A stretch of DNA of 64,000 nt from an uncultured Prochlorococcus sp. (GTDB lineage Bacteria > Cyanobacteriota > Cyanobacteriia > PCC-6307 > Cyanobiaceae): NCBI GenBank assembly GCA_902600475.1, contig CACKJM010000001.1, forward strand, positions 64,685-128,684. The letters are read 5' to 3'. Shown in pieces: positions 53,410 to 63,728 of this stretch (positions within the stretch are counted from its first letter, which is position 1; each line of letters begins with the position of its first letter). Under the pieces are notes generated by a model. It was given only the letters and a program-made list of their open reading frames with translations. It searched no databases and was not told the origin of the DNA. The translations under genes and the position numbers were made by a program.

Positions 53410-55581
53410 TTACATTTTTAAAACCTCTCCAACCTTGTACCATTTATCCTTAAGAACATTTTCATATTTACGATTGCAACTAATCAATAAGGGGCCACAT
53501 GTTTGAGGATCTAATAGTAGTGATATTCTCTCGTTAAAAGTCTCTTGATCTAATGAATTTTCGTTTAAAAAATTAATTATTCTTTTTTGCTTATTTACTT
53601 TATAAATTTTGTCAAAAATTTCTTTATTAGATTCAAAGAAAGTACTTTTAACATCTTTTTTTATTAAATCAAATACTCCAGGATAAGCTTTAAATGCAAA
53701 TAAATCTAATAAAACTTTTAGTGGCTCAAGATTATTGCTTTGCCTATATAAATTAGATGATTCAACCATTTCTTTAAGATGTCCAATAAACCCATATCCA
53801 GTAATGTCAGTCGCAGCATTGACTAATGATTCTTTAAATTGATTTTGTAAAAGATAAATTTCATCAATCAAATATTGCTGACTCTTTACTAAATTATTAA
53901 TTACTTCAGAAGAATTACTGATCATATTAATATTTTGCATTTGACCGGCAAAGTAAATCCCAACGCCCAGAGGTCTAGACATCATGAGAATATCTCCAAT
54001 ATTCATTCCAGATTTAAGCCATGGTTTTGCTCCATTTTTTAAAATACCTTGAACTGTTAAAGAAATATCTATTCCTAATGAATAAGGTTTATTTACTATA
54101 CTTCTTGCCTCGAAAGTATGGCCTCCAAGTAATTCTCCTCCATGATCCTCAACTGTTAATTTAATACCTTGAAGTGATTGAGAAAAAAGGTAAGTTTGAA
54201 ATTCCCTTTCAACTTTTGGTAATGAAATTAAAGCCTGCGCGGATGAAAGTTTTGCTCCACTTGCCCACAAATCTGAACAAGCATGCAAAGTAGTAATTTT
54301 GGCATTAAGCCAAGGATCACTTACTAAAGCAGGAAATCCATCTACACTTTGCAAGATAATATCTTGACTATTTTGATATATCTCAACTGAATCTTCAGGT
54401 GATGAGGCAAAGGAATTTAAATTAGAATTTATTAATGATTTATTCAAAACAAACTGAGGAATTTTAGCTGCACATCCTCTGCAATCATTCAATGAAATAT
54501 TTTTTTCACTACTTTTCATAGTTAGTCTTTTTGATCTGAACTTCTTAATAAAGTTGAGATCAATTTTATGCTTTAAAATCCAAAAAATAAAAGAAGGACC
54601 GAAAACAAAATTGCGATAAATAGCAAAAGCCTTTGGATGATGGCTTTGAAATATATTTACTATTTGCAATCCGATCTTTTGAGGAAACCACTTTTTTAAT
54701 GATCTCCCTTCTATATCTTTTTTTAGATTTTGTACTAATGTATTAACAACTTTTACTGCAAAAACTCCTGATGCTGGTCTTTTTGCTGAATCTAAAACTG
54801 CGCAATCACCGACAGCAAAGACTCCAGAGAAACTTTTTATCTGCAAATTCTGATTTGTAATTATTCTGCCATAAGAATCCGAATCTAATAATTTTTTTTG
54901 TGCCCATAACGGAGATGTATTTCCAGTACACAAAAGAATCTTGCCATAATCAAAATTAAGTTTTTCAACTAACTGAATATTGGAATTCCGTAAACTTTTT
55001 AGAATTTTATTATTAATTTTTCTTGAATCACATAATAGTTTTAAAGGTCTATCTCCCCATCTTTTTCGCAAAGCATATGATATTTCAATTGCAGCAAGGC
55101 CACTCCCAACAATTACAAATGGAAGTTCATTAAATGAATCAAAAATGTCCTCTTTTAGTATTGATTCATAAGCCCTTAAAAAAGGTTTAATTGAAAAAGC
55201 ATTTCGATTTTTAACTAGTGATTCAAATTCTTTTGGAATTATTGTTTGACTTCCATAATTAAGCACCAACTTTGAATAATTAATTGAAGGTCTATTACTT
55301 AAAACAATTTTCTTTAAATTGAAATCAATATCCTTTACTTCTTCTTCTATAAAAGAGACTTTTGCATTTTTTGCTAAAGATTTTATATCAATTAAACTCT
55401 CTTCTAGAGTGATTGATTTTGAAATCACCGATGGGAACATCGCCGAATAAACTAAATGAGAATCTCTAGATATAATTGAAACAGGAATTTCTGGCATTAA
55501 TTTCGGAAACATTAACCATTTCTTCAATAAAGAAACATTTGAGTGTCCTCCTCCAATTAGTACCAGATGATTAAAAGTCAT
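53410..55581 (-). CDS. selD: NAD(P)H dehydrogenase (Ndh-like)-SelD selenophosphate synthase fusion
   Basis: A 723-residue two-domain protein. Residues 1-350 are a type II NADH dehydrogenase-like flavoprotein: VLIGGGHSNVSLLKKW, FVIVGSGLAAIEISYALRKR and SGVFAVGDCAV. Residues 360-723 are selenide, water dikinase: the active-site loop DCRGCAAKIP carries Cys370 (the catalytic Cys17 of E. coli SelD) and Lys373 (Lys20), but the second loop cysteine (Cys19) is Ala371-372. Later blocks SVDGFPALVSDPWLNAKITT and AATDITGYGFIGHLKEMVES are typical. Similar fusions are known in cyanobacteria. Function in selenophosphate synthesis is likely for the C-terminal half; the flavoprotein partner role is unclear. 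Confidence 0.9.
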   Translation of the reverse strand: MTFNHLVLIGGGHSNVSLLKKWLMFPKLMPEIPVSIISRDSHLVYSAMFPSVISKSITLEESLIDIKSLAKNAKVSFIEEEVKDIDFNLKKIVLSNRPSINYSKLVLNYGSQTIIPKEFESLVKNRNAFSIKPFLRAYESILKEDIFDSFNELPFVIVGSGLAAIEISYALRKRWGDRPLKLLCDSRKINNKILKSLRNSNIQLVEKLNFDYGKILLCTGNTSPLWAQKKLLDSDSYGRIITNQNLQIKSFSGVFAVGDCAVLDSAKRPASGVFAVKVVNTLVQNLKKDIEGRSLKKWFPQKIGLQIVNIFQSHHPKAFAIYRNFVFGPSFIFWILKHKIDLNFIKKFRSKRLTMKSSEKNISLNDCRGCAAKIPQFVLNKSLINSNLNSFASSPEDSVEIYQNSQDIILQSVDGFPALVSDPWLNAKITTLHACSDLWASGAKLSSAQALISLPKVEREFQTYLFSQSLQGIKLTVEDHGGELLGGHTFEARSIVNKPYSLGIDISLTVQGILKNGAKPWLKSGMNIGDILMMSRPLGVGIYFAGQMQNINMISNSSEVINNLVKSQQYLIDEIYLLQNQFKESLVNAATDITGYGFIGHLKEMVESSNLYRQSNNLEPLKVLLDLFAFKAYPGVFDLIKKDVKSTFFESNKEIFDKIYKVNKQKRIINFLNENSLDQETFNERISLLLDPQTCGPLLISCNRKYENVLKDKWYKVGEVLKM

Positions 55582-55591
55582 TTACATCATT

Positions 55592-56485
55592 ATGAATAAA
55601 GAACATTTATTACCAATTGAAAAATCAAGATTAGGAGTGATTGGTGGAAGTGGGTTTTATTCAATGGATCAAATAAAGTACTTAAGAGAACTAGAAATCA
55701 ATACTCCCTATGGTAAACCTTCTGATTCAATAAAAGTATATAATCTTGGAAACCTAGAAATAGCATTTATTCCTAGACATGGCAGAACACATAGTTTAAA
55801 TCCTTCTGAAATTCCTTACAAAGCTAATATTTGGGCCCTAAGATCAATTGGAGTAAGATGGATTATTGCTCCATCAGCAGTTGGTTCATTACAAGAACAG
55901 ATAAGGCCACTTGATATAGTGGTTCCAGATCAATTTATAGACCGGACAAAAAATAGACCTGCAACCTTCTTTAACGAGGGAGCTGTTGCTCACGTAACAA
56001 TGGGAGATCCCTTCTGCACAAATTTATCTCGTATATTAAGTGAAATAGGAGAAAAAAATATTCCTGGCGGTAGACAATTACATAGAGGGGGTACCTATCT
56101 AGCGATGGAAGGACCCGCTTTCTCAACTAGAGCAGAATCTAATTTATATAGGAGTTGGGGATGTTCAATAATTGGAATGACTAACCACACAGAAGCAAGA
56201 TTAGCTAAAGAAGCTGAAATAGCTTACTCCTCCTTATCTATGGTTACTGATTATGATTGCTGGCATCAAACTCATCAAGAAGTTTCTGTAGAGATGGTTT
56301 TGGATAATCTTAGATCAAATACTGAAGTGGCTAATAAAATAATATTTGAAGTAGCTAAATTAATTGAAAAAGAAAGACCAAAAAGTAAGTCTCATTTTTC
56401 ATTAAAAGATGGATTAATAACCCAAAAAGAAAATATCCCAAGCTCCACAAAAGAGAAGCTAAGGATATTTACTGATTCTTATTAA
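55592..56485 (+). CDS. mtnP: S-methyl-5'-thioadenosine phosphorylase
   Basis: A 297-residue purine phosphorylase that splits methylthioadenosine to adenine and methylthioribose-1-phosphate in methionine salvage. LGVIGGSGFYSMDQIKYLRE (about 14-33), FIPRHGRTHSLNPSEIPYKA (phosphate and ribose contacts), and AMEGPAFSTRAESNLYRSWG with MTNHTEARLAKEAEIAYSSL fix the family. Length normal. Ten bases from the divergent selD fusion gene. Confidence 0.93.
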   Translation: MNKEHLLPIEKSRLGVIGGSGFYSMDQIKYLRELEINTPYGKPSDSIKVYNLGNLEIAFIPRHGRTHSLNPSEIPYKANIWALRSIGVRWIIAPSAVGSLQEQIRPLDIVVPDQFIDRTKNRPATFFNEGAVAHVTMGDPFCTNLSRILSEIGEKNIPGGRQLHRGGTYLAMEGPAFSTRAESNLYRSWGCSIIGMTNHTEARLAKEAEIAYSSLSMVTDYDCWHQTHQEVSVEMVLDNLRSNTEVANKIIFEVAKLIEKERPKSKSHFSLKDGLITQKENIPSSTKEKLRIFTDSY

Positions 56486-56528
56486 GCTTATTTAATATAA
56501 GTGATTATCAGGTTAAGGTAAGGATTTG

Positions 56529-56726
56529 TTAGCCTCCAGCTCCAACACCTTGGTATGAACCATAGAAGAATATACCTAAAACGAAGATAACTGCTATTCC
56601 ACCTGCTGTAGCAACAAGCCATAGAGGAAGAGTTCCTTCAGTCCATCTTCTTTCCCATGCAACTGCTGGTCTACCGTCGGGAAGTCTATCTGGAATTCTT
56701 CCATCAGGTCCTTTTAATTTACTCAT
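56529..56726 (-). CDS. psbJ: photosystem II protein J
   Basis: A 65-residue single-span PSII protein: [20 protein letters not shown] and then [20 protein letters not shown]. The extended N-terminus is typical of marine picocyanobacteria. Last gene of psbEFLJ, nine bases after psbL. Confidence 0.97.
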   Translation of the reverse strand: MSKLKGPDGRIPDRLPDGRPAVAWERRWTEGTLPLWLVATAGGIAVIFVLGIFFYGSYQGVGAGG

Positions 56727-56735
56727 GATTTTAAT

Positions 56736-56855
56736 TTAATTGAAAAAGTAACTGGAAAATAATATTCCCAATACAAAGACTGATAATAAGCCTAAATAAA
56801 GGCTTGTACGATTAAGTTCAACTGGAACTTTGTTAGGATTTTCGTTTACTTGCAT
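56736..56855 (-). CDS. psbL: photosystem II protein L
   Basis: A 39-residue single-span protein, [20 protein letters not shown] with [19 protein letters not shown], the PsbL signature. I place the start at ATG 56855; the longer frame upstream is an artefact over psbF. Needed for QA-side stability and dimer formation. Confidence 0.96.
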
Positions 56856-56866
56856 GATAGTTAAAT

Positions 56867-57013
56867 TTATCGGGCTACGAATTGCATAGCAGCAATAGAA
56901 CCTAAAAAGAATACTGACGGGATAGCTAGAGCGTGAACTGCTAGCCAACGGACAGTAAATATAGGATAAACGCGGACTTCCGCAGCCTGCATTGGAGCTT
57001 GAGAATTAGTCAT
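56867..57013 (-). CDS. psbF: cytochrome b559 beta subunit
   Basis: A 48-residue protein, [20 protein letters not shown] then [20 protein letters not shown]. His27 in AVHALA is the axial heme ligand of cytochrome b559. ATG at 57013, three bases after psbE. Confidence 0.97.
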
Positions 57014-57015
57014 TG

Positions 57016-57264
57016 TTATTTTGTTCTTAAATCTAGTTGAGATTTAGCTTCATATCTTTGTGTTACGACAGGTGCTTTAGATTCAGATGATTGGAAATAA
57101 CTATCTGGACGAGGAGTTCCGAAAGCATCGTAGGCTAAGCCTGTATATACAAATAAGAAGCCTGCTATAAAGATAGCTGGTAATGTTACTGCATGAATAA
57201 TCCAGTATCTAATACTGGTGATTATTTCAAAGAATGGGCGTTCACCCGTTGAACCTGCGGCCAT
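57016..57264 (-). CDS. psbE: cytochrome b559 alpha subunit
   Basis: An 82-residue protein with [20 protein letters not shown] and [20 protein letters not shown]; the His in IIHAV is the heme ligand. ATG 57264 is preferred to a GTG two codons upstream, as the [11 protein letters not shown] start is family-typical. First gene of psbEFLJ; rubA and ycf48 lie upstream on the same strand. Confidence 0.97.
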
Positions 57265-57400
57265 AATCACAATTGTTTACCCTATGATCTTACAGTGTAA
57301 AATCATAACTTCGTGAAGAAATTAACAGGTTGGTTACAGACAGTTGCTAAATATTTCAAAAATTAATTTTTTTTTTACTATTAACTCAATTTATTTAAGA

Positions 57401-58417
57401 TTAGCTATTCCATTTAAGGATATAACCACGCTCGCCAAGTACAAATCCTTTTTGATTATCTAAAGCTTCCTTATCAAGAAAAACAATTTTAATATAGTTT
57501 GTTGGTAATTCAGAAGCAATTGGATCTTTATTCCAAGTTTTACCTTGGTCTTTACTTACTATTAAAGTTCCATTACCTCCACCAGCCCATATATCACCAT
57601 TTGGATCCCATCCCATGTCTAGATAATTGTATCCATTAAGAATTGGTATGATAGGCTTTGACCAATTTTCTAGGTCATTAGTATCTTCATTAAATCTAAT
57701 TTCTGCTCCTCTAGAAAGCATCCATAAACTTCCTTCTGGATTAAAACCAATGCTTTGAACTCTTTTGCTACTGGCTCTTTGATGAGCTATCCATGCATCA
57801 CTATCCTTTTCCAAAGTAGAAAAGAAATTACCTAGACTACTTACACTAACATAATCTCCTTTATTAGTTCTTCTTAAATCTCTTACACCACCAGAACCAG
57901 ATGCATCTACAACTTTTGCATTCCATGATTCACCACTATCTGAGGTTTCATAGATAGCTCCTGCAGTGGTAGCCAGTTCTGCAACACCATTATCGACAGT
58001 TGTTATTAGAAATGGTTGGCCTGGCAATTTGTTACCTAAAGATAAACGTGTCCAATTCTTTCCTGCATCAAGTGTATGCATAACTAATGAAGGCTGACCA
58101 ATTAACCATCCCTCTTCACCTTTAAAATCAATATCTAGGAGACGAAAGTTCTCTTCACTTGGTAAATCTAAATTTCTTTTTTCCCAAGTTTCTCCTCCAT
58201 CATTAGATTCCATAATAAGTCTATTAGAACCAACTAAAAATCCATTTTTATCATCTATAAAATCAACATCTAATGCATTAGCCTGGTCCTCAAACTGAAT
58301 TGTTTTCCAAGGGCTGCTATCACTCATCTTTACTCCTGTAGATGAACAACTGCTCAATACAAAGCAAAGGAAAACTGATAAAAGAAGATTAGGAATACTA
58401 GTAATAATTTTTTTCAT
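57401..58417 (-). CDS. ycf48: photosystem II assembly lipoprotein Ycf48 (HCF136)
   Basis: A 338-residue seven-bladed beta-propeller that binds newly made D1 and supports early PSII assembly. The N-terminus [20 protein letters not shown] is a lipoprotein signal with cysteine at about 24 as the lipid anchor. Repeats such as [33 protein letters not shown] and [15 protein letters not shown] are propeller blades. Length is normal. It lies between rubA and psbE in the known rubA-ycf48-psbEFLJ order. Confidence 0.95.
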   Translation of the reverse strand: MKKIITSIPNLLLSVFLCFVLSSCSSTGVKMSDSSPWKTIQFEDQANALDVDFIDDKNGFLVGSNRLIMESNDGGETWEKRNLDLPSEENFRLLDIDFKGEEGWLIGQPSLVMHTLDAGKNWTRLSLGNKLPGQPFLITTVDNGVAELATTAGAIYETSDSGESWNAKVVDASGSGGVRDLRRTNKGDYVSVSSLGNFFSTLEKDSDAWIAHQRASSKRVQSIGFNPEGSLWMLSRGAEIRFNEDTNDLENWSKPIIPILNGYNYLDMGWDPNGDIWAGGGNGTLIVSKDQGKTWNKDPIASELPTNYIKIVFLDKEALDNQKGFVLGERGYILKWNS

Positions 58418-58426
58418 CTGTATATA

Positions 58427-58855
58427 TTAATGCAAAGAGTACAAAGAAAGAAACATAGCAGCAGCAAAAGCAAGGCCTCCAAAAATCAATATGTTTTTTT
58501 GTCCAGGAGGTAAACTATTAAAACCAAACCCATAAACTAAATTTTCTTCAAAACCACTAGGTTTAGATTTGGGGCCTATATCCTTGTAAAAATTTTTACC
58601 TGCTCGACAAACAGGACAAGCGAAAGTATTCCCATCCAAATCTGAAAAAGGAGTATTTTTAGGTATGTTTAATTTTTTGTTTCCTTCAGACGGATCATAA
58701 ATATATCCACAGCTTCTGCACTCGAATCTATTTTGTTCTAAATTAAGGGAAGGTTTTTCAACATCTACTATTGAGGAGTTTTCAGAAAGTTTTTCTTTAT
58801 CAAACCCTTCAACTATTTTGTTTTCCTCAGAGGCTGGTTGAATGTTTTCACTCAC
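58427..58855 (-). CDS. rubA: membrane-anchored rubredoxin for PSII assembly
   Basis: A 142-residue protein with an acidic N-terminal arm, then a rubredoxin domain whose iron ligands are in FECRSCGYIYDPSEG (about 45-58) and FACPVCRAGKNFY (about 79-91), the two CxxC pairs. The C-terminus has one membrane span (ILIFGGLAFAAAMFLSLYSL). It is the cyanobacterial and plant RubA/RBD1 form required for early PSII. Ten bases ahead of ycf48. Confidence 0.95.
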   Translation of the reverse strand: MSENIQPASEENKIVEGFDKEKLSENSSIVDVEKPSLNLEQNRFECRSCGYIYDPSEGNKKLNIPKNTPFSDLDGNTFACPVCRAGKNFYKDIGPKSKPSGFEENLVYGFGFNSLPPGQKNILIFGGLAFAAAMFLSLYSLH

Positions 58856-58931
58856 GGTTTATTATTGTTCTTTAAGAACTCTAAAAGATTTTGCTTAATT
58901 AAGCGACTTTTATTCAAAATTAATTTTTAAG

Positions 58932-59294
58932 ATGTTTTCATTAACCGGCTATGAATATTTTTTAGGTTTCCTTCTAATTGCTGCAGCTGTACCAGTATTG
59001 GCTCTAGTTACTAACCTCTTTGTTGCCCCAAAAGGCAGAACTGGGGAAAGGAAACTTACATATGAATCTGGAATGGAGCCTATAGGAGGTGCATGGATTC
59101 AATTTAATATTCGTTATTACATGTTTGCTTTGGTTTTCGTTATATTTGATGTTGAGACAGTATTCCTTTATCCTTGGGCTGTTGCCTTCAATAGATTAGG
59201 CTTATTAGCTTTTATTGAAGCATTAATTTTCATTGCAATACTTGTTATCGCTCTGGCCTACGCATGGAGAAAAGGTGCTTTAGAATGGAGTTAA
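58932..59294 (+). CDS. ndhC: NDH-1 subunit 3
   Basis: A 120-residue protein with three membrane spans; core subunit of the photosynthetic NADH dehydrogenase-like complex used in cyclic electron flow and respiration. [20 protein letters not shown] (about 36-55) is the conserved loop that lines the quinone site. Start of ndhC-K-J, divergent from rubA. Confidence 0.96.
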   Translation: MFSLTGYEYFLGFLLIAAAVPVLALVTNLFVAPKGRTGERKLTYESGMEPIGGAWIQFNIRYYMFALVFVIFDVETVFLYPWAVAFNRLGLLAFIEALIFIAILVIALAYAWRKGALEWS

Positions 59295-59298
59295 AAAA

Positions 59299-60033
59299 TT
59301 GAACTCAGAATTATCCCCAAAAGCAATAAGAGAAATCAGAGAAGGTACTTGCAATCCACTTGGTGCACCGCAGGTTACTACAGATTTAAGCGAAAATATC
59401 ATACTTACAAGTTTAGACGATCTTCATAATTGGGCTAGATTAAGCAGTCTATGGCCTCTCTTATACGGAACAGCTTGTTGTTTTATAGAGTTTGCCGCCT
59501 TAATTGGATCTAGATTCGATTTCGATAGATTTGGATTAGTACCTAGAAGTTCACCAAGGCAAGCAGATCTATTAATAGTTGCAGGAACAGTAACGATGAA
59601 GATGGCTCCAGCCCTAGTAAGACTTTATGAGCAAATGCCTGAACCAAAATATGTCATTGCCATGGGGGCTTGCACAATCACAGGTGGAATGTTTAGCGCC
59701 GATTCTACAACTGCTGTCAGAGGGGTTGATAAATTAATACCAGTTGATTTATACCTTCCTGGATGTCCACCAAGACCAGAAGCAATTTTTGATGCAGTAA
59801 TTAAATTAAGAAAAAAAGTTGGTAATGAATCAATTTTAGAGCGTACAAAAACAGAGCAAACTCACAGATACATAACATCTGATCACGAAATGAATCTTGT
59901 TTTCTCAGAAAATACAGGTGAATATTTAAACAAAACTTCAGCTAAAGCCATTCCTAACTCCAAAAAAGAAAAAATAACTGAATTACCTGAAAACGCCGAA
60001 AAAACTGAAATTATTAATACTGAAGAAGATTAA
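59299..60033 (+). CDS. ndhK: NDH-1 subunit K
   Basis: A 244-residue subunit that holds the N2-type [4Fe-4S] cluster. [20 protein letters not shown] (about 53-72) supplies two neighbouring cysteines; the later ligands are in [14 protein letters not shown] and [20 protein letters not shown]. The start is TTG at 59299, the only one near. The C-terminal 50 residues are low-complexity. Four bases after ndhC. Confidence 0.95.
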   Translation: MNSELSPKAIREIREGTCNPLGAPQVTTDLSENIILTSLDDLHNWARLSSLWPLLYGTACCFIEFAALIGSRFDFDRFGLVPRSSPRQADLLIVAGTVTMKMAPALVRLYEQMPEPKYVIAMGACTITGGMFSADSTTAVRGVDKLIPVDLYLPGCPPRPEAIFDAVIKLRKKVGNESILERTKTEQTHRYITSDHEMNLVFSENTGEYLNKTSAKAIPNSKKEKITELPENAEKTEIINTEED

Positions 60034-60563
60034 TGGAAAAAGACTCTTTAGCCAAATCCTCAGAAAATTCATTAGAAAAAGAAGGGGTTATAAGTCAATC
60101 TTTATCCAAAGATGGAATTCCAAATCAATCTTTGTCTGATGATCACATAGGAATTGAAAACATTTCTGTGGAACCTAATAAACTATATGAAGCAGTATCT
60201 GCTTTAAGAAATTACGGTTTTAACTATCTCCAATGTCAAGGTGGTTATGATGAGGGTCCAGGTAAAAATCTTGTTAGTTTCTACCATTTTATAACTGTTG
60301 ATGATCTACAAAAGATCGAAAAGATTAAAGAAGTCAGATTAAAAGTCTTCTTGAAAAGAGACTCTAATTTATCGATTCCAAGTTTATATAAAATCTTCAA
60401 AGGAAGTGATTGGCAAGAAAGAGAGACTTTTGACATGTATGGAATAAATTTTATTGACCATCCGAATCCCAAAAGACTCTTGATGCCCGAAGACTGGAGA
60501 GGATGGCCATTGCGTAAAGATTATATTCAGCCAGATTTCTATGAACTTCAAGATGCTTATTAG
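60033..60563 (+). CDS. ndhJ: NDH-1 subunit J
   Basis: A 176-residue NuoC-type subunit. The conserved block [20 protein letters not shown] (about 132-151) with [20 protein letters not shown] near the end is diagnostic. The first 45 residues are a polar, Ser-rich extension. Its ATG overlaps the ndhK stop by one base (TAATG), and its end overlaps the convergent gene by four bases. Confidence 0.95.
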   Translation: MEKDSLAKSSENSLEKEGVISQSLSKDGIPNQSLSDDHIGIENISVEPNKLYEAVSALRNYGFNYLQCQGGYDEGPGKNLVSFYHFITVDDLQKIEKIKEVRLKVFLKRDSNLSIPSLYKIFKGSDWQERETFDMYGINFIDHPNPKRLLMPEDWRGWPLRKDYIQPDFYELQDAY

Positions 60564-61945
60564 TTTAATTTCTTTAATTTTCTGTACATAAACATAACTG
60601 CTCTTGCCAGTCTTCTGGGATCATGTCTCAGAGTTGGAGTTATTCTTTTTGAATACAATGGGGCCTGCAAAACAAAATAACCCTCAGATAATAATTTTTC
60701 TTTATTACACTTGACCGGTTCGGCACCTCTACTCTCGTAGTAATCCACTAATGGAGACTTTTCAAAATGAATCTGAGATAAGATTGCATTAAAAATGCGA
60801 GTATTGACTCCAAAGTTTGATAATTGTTTTTCTATTGATTTTATATGTTTATAAACATCAAGTCCATCTGTTTCTCCAGGCTGAGTCATCAAATTACTAA
60901 TGTAAATTTTAGGCGCATTACTTTGCAATAGAGCAACTACTATCTCAGGCACTAACAAGTTTGGCAATAAAGAAGTGTATAAACTACCAGGGCCAAGAAC
61001 GATTAAGTCGGCTTCTTTTATAGACTCTATAGCACTTGGTAATGCAGAAGGATTTTCTGGTAAATAGCCAATCCTTGAAATTGATTTTTGAGATTTACTA
61101 ATATTGCTTTCTCCAAAAATTTTTTCACCATCCTCTAATTCGGCCCATAACATAACATCAATATTCGTTGAAGGTAGAACTTGACCTTGTACTGCTAAAA
61201 CCTTACTAGATGCTTGTACTGCTTTTTCTAAACTTCCTGTAATGGTTGTTAAAGCTGACAAGAATAAATTACCAAAACTATGTCCCTCTAAACCACTTCC
61301 TCCTGAAAATCTGTATTGAAATAATCTTGTTAAAATAGGTTCTTCGTTTGATAAAGCAGCCAAACAATTTCTAATATCTCCTGGAGGTTGTACACCTAAC
61401 TGTTTTCTAAGAATTCCACTACTTCCACCATCATCTGAAACAGTTACGATTGCTGTAATTTTACTGCTGTAATTTTTTAGACCTTTCAATAAAGTAGATA
61501 ATCCAGTTCCTCCGCCTATAGCAACAATGTTAGGACCTCTGTTTAATTTACTCTTAACTCTCAATGCATCAACTAAGAATGTACTCTTTTCCGGAGCAAG
61601 TGCTTTTTTAATAGAGTTAATACTTCTATTTTGTCCAATGCCAATCAATAAAAGTCCAATAACGAAAATTAATGGTCCCAATAAAGAAACAGGTAAGATA
61701 CTAGTTAAACCTGTCATTAACCAAAAAAAGACTTCAATAAGCCAATAAAGTGGCCTTAAATTTGTCCATATTACAACTCCTAATAATGAAGTCAGAAATC
61801 CTATTGCGGATGTCATCATCCACCTTTTTATTACAAGTCCTGGCAAAAGCCAAGTTAAAATTCTTGAAATTTTGCTTAATAAGTCAAAATTAGACTTTTT
61901 AAAATACTTAAAATATCTCCATATTCTTTTTTTACGCTTATTCAT
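60560..61945 (-). CDS. YvcK/CofD-like protein (gluconeogenesis factor family)
   Basis: A 461-residue protein. Two or three N-terminal membrane segments ([57 protein letters not shown]) precede a YvcK domain: [40 protein letters not shown], and [20 protein letters not shown]. Soluble YvcK links cell shape and gluconeogenesis in other bacteria and binds UDP-sugars. The membrane-anchored form is usual in cyanobacteria. Tail-to-tail overlap with ndhJ by four bases. Confidence 0.9.
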   Translation of the reverse strand: MNKRKKRIWRYFKYFKKSNFDLLSKISRILTWLLPGLVIKRWMMTSAIGFLTSLLGVVIWTNLRPLYWLIEVFFWLMTGLTSILPVSLLGPLIFVIGLLLIGIGQNRSINSIKKALAPEKSTFLVDALRVKSKLNRGPNIVAIGGGTGLSTLLKGLKNYSSKITAIVTVSDDGGSSGILRKQLGVQPPGDIRNCLAALSNEEPILTRLFQYRFSGGSGLEGHSFGNLFLSALTTITGSLEKAVQASSKVLAVQGQVLPSTNIDVMLWAELEDGEKIFGESNISKSQKSISRIGYLPENPSALPSAIESIKEADLIVLGPGSLYTSLLPNLLVPEIVVALLQSNAPKIYISNLMTQPGETDGLDVYKHIKSIEKQLSNFGVNTRIFNAILSQIHFEKSPLVDYYESRGAEPVKCNKEKLLSEGYFVLQAPLYSKRITPTLRHDPRRLARAVMFMYRKLKKLN

Positions 61946-62084
61946 TAAAAAACCTCTTTAATTAATTTTCTCAAATTAAATTAAAACTTCATAAATTCAT
62001 TATAAATCAAATTAATACATACTTTTTTTATTTCTAAAAATAGGCAATATGTAAAAGAAGATAAATTTTCTTTGTATATAGGTT

Positions 62085-62870
62085 TTGAAAAAATCACAGC
62101 ATGCAATTGAAGCAAAAAATCTCTCAATAAGCTGGGGTGAGATTAATGTACTTAAACAACTAAATTTTGAACTTAAAGAGGGGGAAAAATTAGCTATTGT
62201 TGGACCTTCAGGTTCGGGTAAATCAACAATTTTAAAAATATTAGCGGGCTTAATTTTACCTACTAAAGGAGAATTAAGGATATTTGGTGAAAAACAATCA
62301 TATTTAAGATTAGATCAAAATAATCCTCCTGATGTAAGACTAGTTTTCCAAAACCCTGCATTACTGGGATCTTTAACTATCGAAGAAAATGTAGGTTTTC
62401 TCCTTAGAAAAAATAAAAACTTATCCAAAAAATTAATCCATGAAATGGTAAGTGAATGTTTGGCTGAGGTTGGATTATTCAATGTTGAAAAAAAACTTCC
62501 GAATGAATTAAGCGGAGGCATGCAAAAAAGAGTAAGTTTTGCTAGAGCTTTAATTACGGATCAAACTCTTAATTCAAAAGCTAAACCTCTATTACTTTTT
62601 GATGAGCCAACTGCAGGTCTTGATCCAATTGCCTCATCGAGAATTGAAGATTTAATTAATAAGACAAATGATAAAGTCAAGGGATCATCTATTGTTGTTA
62701 GCCATGTTCTTAGTACTATAGAAAGAACATCAGATAAAGTTGTAATGCTTTATGGAGGAAAATTTAGATGGGCAGGTTCTATTGATGAATTTAAAGAGAG
62801 TAATGATCCCTATGTATTTCAATTTAGACATGGTAAACTTGATGGCCCAATGCAACCCAAAGACATTTAG
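62085..62870 (+). CDS. ABC transporter ATPase, Mla/TGD lipid-transport type
   Basis: A 261-residue ATPase with Walker A AIVGPSGSGKSTILKILAGL (about 38-57), LSGGMQKRVSFARALI (signature, about 142-157), Walker B LLLFDEPTAGLDPIASSRIE, and H-loop SIVVSHVLSTIERTSD. The MQKRV signature and the C-terminal end are typical of the MlaF/TGD3 group that moves phospholipids between membranes. The start is TTG at 62085. The MCE gene follows after five bases; a permease is not in the window. Confidence 0.88.
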   Translation: MKKSQHAIEAKNLSISWGEINVLKQLNFELKEGEKLAIVGPSGSGKSTILKILAGLILPTKGELRIFGEKQSYLRLDQNNPPDVRLVFQNPALLGSLTIEENVGFLLRKNKNLSKKLIHEMVSECLAEVGLFNVEKKLPNELSGGMQKRVSFARALITDQTLNSKAKPLLLFDEPTAGLDPIASSRIEDLINKTNDKVKGSSIVVSHVLSTIERTSDKVVMLYGGKFRWAGSIDEFKESNDPYVFQFRHGKLDGPMQPKDI

Positions 62871-62875
62871 AAATT

Positions 62876-63721
62876 ATGCGTAGAAGCTTAAGAGATTCAA
62901 TAGTTGGATTTTCCTTATTAGGGGGAATTTTGATATTTACATTTTTTTCTTTTTGGCTAAAAGGAGTTAAATTATCTTCAAAAAATTGGTATCTCTTTGC
63001 AGAATTCAATAACGCAAGTGGTTTATCAAAAAAATCGCCAGTCACCTACAGAGGAATTTTAGTAGGATCAATAGAAGATATTATATTTACTAATGAATCA
63101 ATTAAAGCAAAAATAGTTTTAAATAATCCTGAAATTATTCTTCCAAAGCCAGCATTTGCAAGAGTAGTAACAAATTCTTTCCTTGGAGGAGATGTGCAAG
63201 TTGCTTTAGAAACTAGTGAAAAAATAATTCCTAAAAACATCGCAAAACCTACATCAGAAAAATGCGATACCAAATTAATTATTTGTCAGGGAGATATTAT
63301 CACTGGTAAACAACTATCAAGTCTTTCAAACATAACTAATAGATTAAGTCAAATTTTAAAAGTATCAAATCAAGAAAACTTAATTGAAAATATAGTCGAC
63401 TCCATTGACCAATTTGATAAAACACAGGAAAACCTTGATGAATTAATTTATTTATCGAAACAAGAAATACTTAGAATTAAACCTCTAATAAGTGAAATCA
63501 CAATTGCTGCTGATCATCTGAATAACATTTTGTCCACTATCGATGATAAAGAAACCCTTAATGACATTAAAGTGACAATAAATGCGGCTAGATCTATCTC
63601 TAGCAAAATAGATGATATGAGTAATGATTTTATAAAATTAAAAGAGGATAAAGAATTAATTAAATCTATAAGAGATTTAACGATTGGACTTTCAAAATTT
63701 CTTAACGAAATTTATCCATAA
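62876..63721 (+). CDS. MCE/MlaD domain protein
   Basis: A 281-residue protein with one N-terminal membrane span (SIVGFSLLGGILIFTFFSFW) and an MCE domain in about 35-115: LFAEFNNASGLSKKSPVTYR, GILVGSIEDIIFTNESIKAK, and FLGGDVQVALE. The remaining 150 residues are helical, possibly a coiled coil. It is the substrate-binding part of a lipid ABC system like MlaD or TGD2. It begins five bases after the ATPase gene and is convergent with chlD. Confidence 0.87.
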   Translation: MRRSLRDSIVGFSLLGGILIFTFFSFWLKGVKLSSKNWYLFAEFNNASGLSKKSPVTYRGILVGSIEDIIFTNESIKAKIVLNNPEIILPKPAFARVVTNSFLGGDVQVALETSEKIIPKNIAKPTSEKCDTKLIICQGDIITGKQLSSLSNITNRLSQILKVSNQENLIENIVDSIDQFDKTQENLDELIYLSKQEILRIKPLISEITIAADHLNNILSTIDDKETLNDIKVTINAARSISSKIDDMSNDFIKLKEDKELIKSIRDLTIGLSKFLNEIYP

Positions 63722-63728
63722 TAAATAT

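Noticed and set aside
56856-56948. N-terminal extension of psbL to 70 residues
   Set aside because: The extra part is an out-of-frame reading of psbF; PsbL is 39 residues and its ATG is at 56855.
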